Below, piece after piece: positions 31,575 to 36,088 of a DNA stretch of 36,088 bases. The notes below the pieces were generated by a model, which was not told the DNA's origin, did not search any database, and worked only from the letters and a program-made list of their open reading frames with translations. The position numbers were made by a program, and so were the translations under genes. Position 1 is the first letter of the stretch. Every line of letters starts with the position of its first letter. Source of the stretch: Alphaproteobacteria bacterium (lineage in GTDB: Bacteria > Pseudomonadota > Alphaproteobacteria > UBA9219); contig JARLJD010000145.1 in assembly GCA_031291395.1 (NCBI GenBank), positions 1 to 36,088 of the forward strand. The letters run 5' to 3'.

Positions 31575-32987
31575 CTATAATATCCCCTGTTTGCGATAAG
31601 CCAATCCAAACGCGGCTTGGGGATCGAAAGAGGGAATCGCATACAGTTTATTGCCTTTCCACAGCGCGGGCAGACTTGCTCTAATGCGGCCTTGGGGGAT
31701 CTGACGGCGCAAGTCGGGCGCAAGGGAGGCGATCGCTGTATGCGGCGGGAAGCCTAGGGCGCGAATAGTTAGGTTCGTCGCGCTTTCCCGCGCCGTTACC
31801 AGCCAACGCTTGTCCCACAAAACTGTCGCGCCGGAGGGCGAGGGCACAACTTCGGACACAGCCGCGGGTTCGCGTAAAATCGTCGCGTGGTTTTCGCCGA
31901 GTGAAAGGATGCATCCATAAAAAGTTCGCGCCGAATTTTTGCGGAAAACACCGGCACAGTCCCCTCTCCCCCCCCTTGGGGGGAGAGGGTTAGGGTGAGG
32001 GGGGCTGTTGGAAATATGACGATAACTCTCCACGTCCCCCCTTTCCCCCCAAGGGGCGGGAAAGGGAATCCCTGCGTCTCGTGCGCCGCGATCAGTCATC
32101 CAATCCAGCAATGCCTGCAACGCCGACGGCTCTGGCGGATAATCGCCGTCGTGGACGTAACGCAGGCAGGCCGACAGCGCGCGCAGGGCCGTGGCGCGGG
32201 GAACGGTGTGCAAGGCGGGAAGATCGAGGCGAACGCTGCCGCCGATTTCGGCTTTGGCGGCAGTTTGAAGAAAGGCGCGGGCGTAATAATCCAAAGCCTC
32301 TTTCGCTTCCCGCGCCTTGGCGCCGAGCGCCGCCAGATTGGCGACCGTCATGCCTTCCGCGGCAAGCAAGGGCAGAATCCCGCGCAAACGCCCACGCGCG
32401 TATTTTGGCGAATGATTGGTCGGATCGCTGACATAATCAATGCCTGCCGTCGCGCAAGTCGCCACCAGCCGTTCTTTCGGCAAAGACAAAAACGGCCTAA
32501 GCATACGCACGCCGTCGCGCGACGTTTGCGCCGCCATGCCCGCAAGACCGTCGATGCCGCTGCCTTTGGAAAGGCGCATCAGAATGGTTTCCGCCTGATC
32601 GCCGCTGTGATGCGCAAGCAACAAATCGCCTGCGCCCAAGCGGCAGCAAGCTTCGCACAGCAAAGCGTAACGCGCCCTGCGCGCTTTTTCTTCGACCCGC
32701 GCCAATAAGTCTTCGTGACGCCACGGCAGAATTTCGGCCTTCAGGCCGATGCCCTCCAGACGCGCCTTGACTTCCACGGCTTCGGCGGCCGATTCCGGCC
32801 TTAATCCGTGTTCGACGATTAAGGCGATGCTTTCGCGCTGCGCCCAGCGTTTGACGCAAATCGCAAGCGCCATGCTGTCAGCCCCGCCGGAGACAGCCAG
32901 CGCGATTTTGTCTGACAAGGGCGCGAACGGCGCGAGAAGGCGCGCGAATTCTTCGGCTTCTATGGCAAGCCCTAACGCGTGGGGCAT
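31575..32987 (-). CDS. tilS: tRNA(Ile)-lysidine synthase with an inserted repeat-derived segment
   Basis: A 470-residue TilS, which converts C34 of tRNA-Ile(CAU) to lysidine so that it reads AUA. The PP-loop ATP motif 'AVSGGADSMALA' is near residue 32, then 'LLAHHSGDQAETILMRLSKG' and 'DPTNHSPKYARGRLRGILP'. Residues about 307-342 are encoded by a 108-nt palindromic repeat (31961-32068) and read as a Pro/Gly/Arg-rich stretch (HPNPLPPRGGRGD). The frame continues into the C-terminal domain. ATG overlaps the end of cpoB by 16 bases. TilS is essential in nearly all bacteria, so the insert is probably tolerated. Confidence 0.93.
   Translation of the reverse strand: MPHALGLAIEAEEFARLLAPFAPLSDKIALAVSGGADSMALAICVKRWAQRESIALIVEHGLRPESAAEAVEVKARLEGIGLKAEILPWRHEDLLARVEEKARRARYALLCEACCRLGAGDLLLAHHSGDQAETILMRLSKGSGIDGLAGMAAQTSRDGVRMLRPFLSLPKERLVATCATAGIDYVSDPTNHSPKYARGRLRGILPLLAAEGMTVANLAALGAKAREAKEALDYYARAFLQTAAKAEIGGSVRLDLPALHTVPRATALRALSACLRYVHDGDYPPEPSALQALLDWMTDRGARDAGIPFPAPWGERGDVESYRHISNSPPHPNPLPPRGGRGDCAGVFRKNSARTFYGCILSLGENHATILREPAAVSEVVPSPSGATVLWDKRWLVTARESATNLTIRALGFPPHTAIASLAPDLRRQIPQGRIRASLPALWKGNKLYAIPSFDPQAAFGLAYRKQGIL
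31961..32068. repeat. Palindromic repeat family B inside tilS
   Basis: CCCTCTCCCCCCCCTTGGGG with GGAGAGGG, an inner arm GGTGAGGGGG, an AT-richer centre, then CCCCCTTTCCCCCCAAGGGG with CGGGAAAGGG. The layout equals copies at 2938 and 7686. Here the length is 108 nt, a multiple of three, and the tilS frame is open through it. Confidence 0.92.
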
Positions 32988-33862
32988 TTCAGCTGCGTGC
33001 GTTCCTCTTCGGCACGCGCCTTGATTGTGGCGGAGGCGGCGGGATATTTGGCTTTCAGCTCAGCCAGCGTGACGCAGGCGTCGGACGTTTTGTTCAAAGC
33101 AGCCAGCGACATCGCCAATTTGAGCAGGCTGTCGGGCGCTTTGTTGCCGCGCGGGTCTTGCTGATAGGCGTCGGCGAAAGCGACGGCAGCTTCATCGAAG
33201 CGCGCGCGTACATAAAGCGTTTCGCCGTACCAGTATTTGGCGTTGTCGATCAGCTTGTCCTTGGGATTCTTGTCGATGAAGCTTTTGAACGCCTGTTCGG
33301 CTTCGGGATAGTTAGCTTGGCGCAAAAGGTTGAAGGCGCGTTCGTACTGCTCTTGCGGCGTCAGGCCGTAATCGGGCGGCGTGGCGGGCAAGGGAGGGGA
33401 TTGCGGATTGTTGACCCCGCCCACGACTTTCCCGTTTTGCATCTTGATCGCGCCCAGCGTGCCGTTGGCGTCGACAACGGGTTGCGTCGCGTCTTGCTGC
33501 GTCAAGGGAACGGGCTGCAGTTGCGCGGCAGGTTGTTGCGCCGTGGGAAGCGGTATGGGCTGCGTTGTCGGCTGCGCCACGGGCGCGGCTGTCGGCGCGG
33601 ATTCCAGCTTGGTCAGACGCGCGTCGGTGTCGCTTTGTATTCTTTGCAAGAGTTGTTCGAGGTGGTGCTGGGAATATTCGACTTGTTCGATGCGTCCGTT
33701 CAACGTGCGCATTTGTTCCTCAAGCCTCGACAGGCGGGTTTCCTCGCGCGTGCTGCTGTTGCCGATGGAAGAGGCGGAATAGGAAGGCTCGTCCTGCGCC
33801 GAGGCGGGCGCAGCCGCCAGAAGAAGGGCGCAGGCGGGGATCAAGAGGCGGGAATGTTTCAT
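32972..33862 (-). CDS. cpoB: Cell division coordinator CpoB / Tol-Pal protein YbgF
   Basis: A 296-residue periplasmic protein. A signal peptide (MKHSRLLIPACALLLAAAPA, cleavage near A-S-A-Q) is followed by a coiled coil at about residues 38-85 (SRLEEQMRTLNGRIEQVEYS), a Pro/Gln-rich linker and C-terminal tetratricopeptide repeats (TPQEQYERAFNLLRQANYPE, NAKYWYGETLYVRARFDEAA). CpoB couples Tol-Pal to peptidoglycan synthesis at division. It precedes tilS as in other Alphaproteobacteria, but tolB and pal are not upstream of it here. ATG 33860-33862. Confidence 0.92.
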   Translation of the reverse strand: MKHSRLLIPACALLLAAAPASAQDEPSYSASSIGNSSTREETRLSRLEEQMRTLNGRIEQVEYSQHHLEQLLQRIQSDTDARLTKLESAPTAAPVAQPTTQPIPLPTAQQPAAQLQPVPLTQQDATQPVVDANGTLGAIKMQNGKVVGGVNNPQSPPLPATPPDYGLTPQEQYERAFNLLRQANYPEAEQAFKSFIDKNPKDKLIDNAKYWYGETLYVRARFDEAAVAFADAYQQDPRGNKAPDSLLKLAMSLAALNKTSDACVTLAELKAKYPAASATIKARAEEERTQLKCPTR

Positions 33863-33957
33863 TGCCGTTCGGGGGTTCGAGATCAAGTCGGATCGCTGCA
33901 GATTCGCTTGATTCTAATAGCCGCAGAGCTGAAATTCCAGTCCCAAAAAAGCGTGGC

Positions 33958-34185
33958 CTACATCGTCTCAACCGTGCCGACTTTACGGCGGCGGCCGCGG
34001 CGCGGAATATCGCTGAATTCGCTGAGGATTCCAGCGGGAACTTGTCCGTCACCCTGCATTTCAAGCAAGGCGCGTTTCAGCGCGATTTTGGTGCGCAGAT
34101 CATCCTGATCGCCGATGCTCATAATCGCAAGACGGTTTTGAATAAGGTCGCTTAGGACCTCGATGCTGATACGGGAAAGGGACAT
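33958..34185 (-). CDS. Small charged protein, unrecognised
   Basis: A 75-residue protein starting MSLSRISIEVLSDLIQNRLA, with GGAGAT seven bases before the ATG. It is predicted mostly helical and ends in a basic segment (RRGRRRKVGTVETM). No signal peptide or membrane helix. It lies 95 bases upstream of cpoB on the same strand and may share its transcript. I do not recognise a family. Confidence 0.65.
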   Translation of the reverse strand: MSLSRISIEVLSDLIQNRLAIMSIGDQDDLRTKIALKRALLEMQGDGQVPAGILSEFSDIPRRGRRRKVGTVETM

Positions 34186-34189
34186 TGTT

Positions 34190-34455
34190 ATCTCCATCAT
34201 ATGCAGTTGTCTTAAAATCAAGCCGAATGCTTATCTAATGTTTCTATTATTTATCTAAAATGTTAAATTTCGATGAAGAAACACATTTTTATTGAAATAA
34301 TTCAGTGCGTTAACCATGGAATGGATTTGCCCAAAAGGCTTGATTCATTGTTTGAATCCGGTTGGAAAGCTTAAGGGAGCCATGGCGGGGTTAGCGATTT
34401 ATTAAGCATCTGTTCACGATCTTAGGCGTTGTCCATCAATAACCGCTTCAAACAA
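34190..34455. other. AT-rich intergenic spacer
   Basis: This stretch between the small charged protein gene and the repeats is clearly AT-richer than the rest of the window. It has no open frame of note and probably holds the minus-strand promoter for 33958-34185; no single promoter stands out. Confidence 0.5.
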
Positions 34456-34461
34456 ATCGAG

Positions 34462-34489
34462 CGTCATCCCCGCGAAGGCGGGGATGACG
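34462..34489. repeat. Perfect palindrome CGTCATCCCCGC / GCGGGGATGACG
   Basis: A 12-bp perfect stem with a GAAG loop. Palindromes of this sequence type recur in many proteobacterial genomes; I saw one copy here. Confidence 0.9.
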
Positions 34490-34499
34490 ACATTGGGTT

Positions 34500-34666
34500 G
34501 ATTCACTTTTGCCTATCCGGTTGCTTGCCAATTTGACGCATCATCAGAAAAAAATTGCGCTGAAGATGCTCTCGGAGGCAATTCTACCCAGTTCTTGAGA
34601 AGAACTGCGAGTTAAGCGTCACCTCGCGCATGTTTGGCAAGCAACCGGATAGGCAAGGATTCACTT
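34500..34666. mobile_element. Second MITE-like element with 23-bp inverted repeats and 9-bp direct repeats
   Basis: TTGCCTATCCGGTTGCTTGC+CAA (34509-34531) and its exact complement (34634-34656) enclose about 100 bases without a gene. GATTCACTT lies just outside both ends (34500-34508 and 34658-34666), with one extra base on the right. Inner TGACGC and GCGTCA are also complementary. Confidence 0.87.
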
Positions 34667-34743
34667 ATTTATTTGTAGACGAGCCCTTATTGTTTATCCG
34701 AAACAGGGCAGCAAAAGCCGCAGTGTTCCCCTCCCCCACCCCT

Positions 34744-34807
34744 AGCCGCGACTGCTGTTGCCCTAACAGTCATAACATAGGGTCGCGGCTGGAAGCCGCC
34801 CCTACGA
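34744..34807. repeat. Palindromic repeat family A, degraded copy 4
   Basis: The right arm GGCTGGAAGCCGCCCCTACG is nearly intact, while only AGCCGCGAC of the left arm remains, the outer part being replaced by an unrelated pyrimidine-rich run. The right flank (TGGCGTGTCGC) matches that of copy 3. Confidence 0.8.
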
Positions 34808-34874
34808 GAAAGCGCGCTTTGTGGCGTGTCGCTGTATTGCTCTCACGCAATCCCCCCCATCAAGACGCTGCAAA

Positions 34875-35039
34875 TCATTCAGGCTTCATGCGGGATGTTT
34901 CTTGTCCATCCTTGTTTTGATCTCCCTCCCTGCTCTGCGCCTGCAGCTTGCGCCTGCGCAAATTCTCACGCAAGGCTACAGCCACGCGCTCTTCACGCGA
35001 CAGCTTGTCCCCCTTCGTTTGTTCTGATGCCTTTTCCAT
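34875..35039 (-). CDS. Small basic protein (54 residues)
   Basis: The minus strand encodes MEKASEQTKGDKLSREERVA and continues with VALRENLRRRKLQAQSREGD to a TGA at 34875-34877. The 'KLSREERVAVALRENLRRRK' helix resembles a small family seen in many Alphaproteobacteria, often near cell-envelope genes; I recall the pattern but not a name. The protein is highly charged and probably one helix. No strong ribosome binding site is visible, which lowers confidence. Confidence 0.55.
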   Translation of the reverse strand: MEKASEQTKGDKLSREERVAVALRENLRRRKLQAQSREGDQNKDGQETSRMKPE

Positions 35040-35358
35040 GCAATTCTGTTTAAAGCTATTCCAGTCAGGATTCCATCGTCACTCAAAAAAAATCCTCCGC
35101 CCCCAAAAAACATCTTGCTTTTTTCCCACACACGATATATGACTGTTCCTGCATCCCTTAAAGAAGGATGTTCGATCGCCAGACGACCCCGCCAAGCTGC
35201 AGATTGCGGGACAATCGCCAAACGATCGAGACGGAAGCGAGCGCCGGACAGGACGTCCGGCCCCCGGGGATACGTCTTAAACAAGAAAAGGAACGAAGGA
35301 AATTTTCGATGCAGACCAAAAAAGAAACGGGATAAATGCCCACCGCAAAACCTCTTGA
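35040..35358. other. Spacer before the coiled-coil/zapA operon
   Basis: No convincing gene is visible. A 7-bp hairpin GCCGGAC-AGGAC-GTCCGGC occurs at 35243-35261. Short frames here lack binding sites. Confidence 0.5.
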
Positions 35359-35386
35359 TTGACGCTTGCCCCCTTGCCGTTATAGG
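35359..35386 (+). promoter_or_regulatory. Likely promoter of the coiled-coil/zapA pair
   Basis: TTGACG (35359-35364), a 16-base spacer and TATAGG (35381-35386) lie 31 bases before the ATG at 35417. Confidence 0.55.
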
Positions 35387-35416
35387 CTCGCAGGAGACAA
35401 AGATTCGGAGGCGGTC

Positions 35417-35641
35417 ATGGAACGGCTTAAACAGGCTCTCGAAGCCCTCGACGAAGCAATCTTCGCGCTTGAGGACAAGATCGGCTTCGACGCCGCCAAC
35501 CGGCGCGAAACGATCAAGCGGCAAACCGAAATTTTCAAACAAAGCCGCATGCGCGAAAGCGAAATTCTGGCCACCACTCAAAAAGTCGCCGCCCGCCTCG
35601 ATCACACGATCGAGCATGTCGAACGCATCCTGCGCAATTAA
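35417..35641 (+). CDS. DUF4164-like coiled-coil protein
   Basis: A 74-residue, almost entirely helical protein beginning MERLKQALEALDEAIFALED. Heptad-like spacing of Leu, Ile and Ala along the chain indicates a coiled coil. Small coiled-coil proteins of the DUF4164 type commonly precede zapA in Alphaproteobacteria, and this gene lies 14 bases before zapA, so they form an operon. A GGAG lies eight bases upstream of ATG. It may assist ZapA in Z-ring assembly, which is inference from position. Confidence 0.75.
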   Translation: MERLKQALEALDEAIFALEDKIGFDAANRRETIKRQTEIFKQSRMRESEILATTQKVAARLDHTIEHVERILRN

Positions 35642-35655
35642 AAGAGGGAGAGAAA

Positions 35656-35991
35656 ATGCGTCAACAAGCAGTCAAGCTCGGCATCACCCTTTACAATCGC
35701 GAATACACGGTCAATTGCGGCGCGGGCGAGGAAACCCGTTTGCAGCAAGTGGCCGATCTCGTGCAAAAAGAAATGCAAGCCGTCGCCGACAAAGTCGGCA
35801 ACGCCACCGAACCGCGCCATTTGATGCTGACCTGCCTGTCCCTCGCCGACAAGCTGCTGGAGGCCAGAAGCCACGCCGTCGGCGAATTGGCCAAACAGGA
35901 AGATTTGTTCGTCACGGCCGTCGATTATCTGCGCCAACGCGTCACCGACCTGTCGGCGATCAATACAAATGTCCGATTAGTTGCTCAATGA
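35656..35991 (+). CDS. zapA: Cell division protein ZapA
   Basis: A 111-residue ZapA homologue, which crosslinks FtsZ filaments. The N-terminal 'KLGITLYNREYTVNCGAGEE' domain and 'RLQQVADLVQKEMQAVADKV' helix, then 'MLTCLSLADKLLEA' and a C-terminal coiled coil, follow the family order. GGGAGAG precedes the ATG. In many Proteobacteria 6S RNA and a 5-formyltetrahydrofolate cyclo-ligase gene follow; only 97 bases remain in the window and I cannot recognise either. Confidence 0.9.
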   Translation: MRQQAVKLGITLYNREYTVNCGAGEETRLQQVADLVQKEMQAVADKVGNATEPRHLMLTCLSLADKLLEARSHAVGELAKQEDLFVTAVDYLRQRVTDLSAINTNVRLVAQ

Positions 35992-36088
35992 ATTGTCCGA
36001 ATCCTTCTACGCCTTAATCATCAAGAAATCACTACCTGTTGTTGTGGTTGTGGCGGCGGCGGTTGTTTATCGTGGGGGTAAGTGTGGA

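Noticed and set aside
35992..36088. 6S RNA gene expected after zapA
   Set aside because: The 97 bases do not show a recognisable 6S hairpin before the window ends, so no call can be made.
1..36088. CRISPR arrays
   Set aside because: The repeats present are palindromes at scattered sites, not regularly spaced direct repeats with unique spacers, and no cas gene is visible.

Overview
The window looks like a chromosomal segment of an alphaproteobacterium, probably from a little-studied or uncultured lineage. The evidence is the mix of alphaproteobacterial neighbourhoods: ribB-ribH-nusB, an NYN-domain gene before rpoZ-rsh, gpmI-envC, cpoB-tilS, and a DUF4164-like coiled-coil gene before zapA. Most genes are GC-rich and use GC-rich third positions. 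The R-M genes, the small gene near 4.4 kb and the 34.2-34.4 kb spacer are clearly more AT-rich. I could not assign a genus.

Layout. 0-5.4 kb: a possible truncated transposase at the left edge, a YgjP-like metallopeptidase, an NTF2/SnoaL protein with a lysine-rich tail, the riboflavin/antitermination operon ribB-ribH-nusB (minus strand), a small AT-rich orphan gene and a ParDE toxin-antitoxin pair. 5.5-11.2 kb: an RND-type efflux adaptor without its pump, a staphylococcal-nuclease-like protein, dienelactone hydrolase, a DUF6489 protein, a GNAT acetyltransferase, MutT, a promoter-hairpin-terminator unit that looks like a small RNA gene, and a J-domain protein. 11.2-14.9 kb: NYN protein, RNA polymerase omega and the bifunctional (p)ppGpp enzyme Rsh. 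14.9-17.7 kb: an unrecognised protein, a DotM/IcmP homologue (type IVB secretion coupling complex) and a small membrane protein. 18-20.7 kb: gpmI-envC. 20.8-25.7 kb: an accessory block beside tRNA-Thr(GGT), holding a 108-bp MITE, a type II restriction-modification pair, two tyrosine-recombinase remnants and a HipBA module. 25.7-26.8 kb: a tight three-gene thiol/zinc/membrane operon. 27-36 kb: acetyl-CoA synthetase, a membrane-anchored pseudokinase, tilS and cpoB, small orphan genes, a second MITE and zapA.

The strongest theme is not one gene system but a dense population of palindromic repeats and miniature elements. At least three GC-rich palindrome families are interspersed, plus two non-autonomous elements with perfect 21- and 23-bp terminal inverted repeats and 8- and 9-bp target duplications. 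One 108-nt palindromic repeat sits in frame inside tilS, and related repeats form the 5' end of the nuclease reading frame and abut mutT and nusB. This resembles the coding palindromic elements known from Rickettsia, although the repeat sequences here are different as far as I can tell.

Other items worth attention are the isolated dotM/icmP, a pseudokinase that lacks every catalytic motif, a strong promoter driving a structured ~105-nt transcript, and a histone-H1-like tail on an NTF2-fold protein. All functional calls come from reading the sequence; no database search was run.
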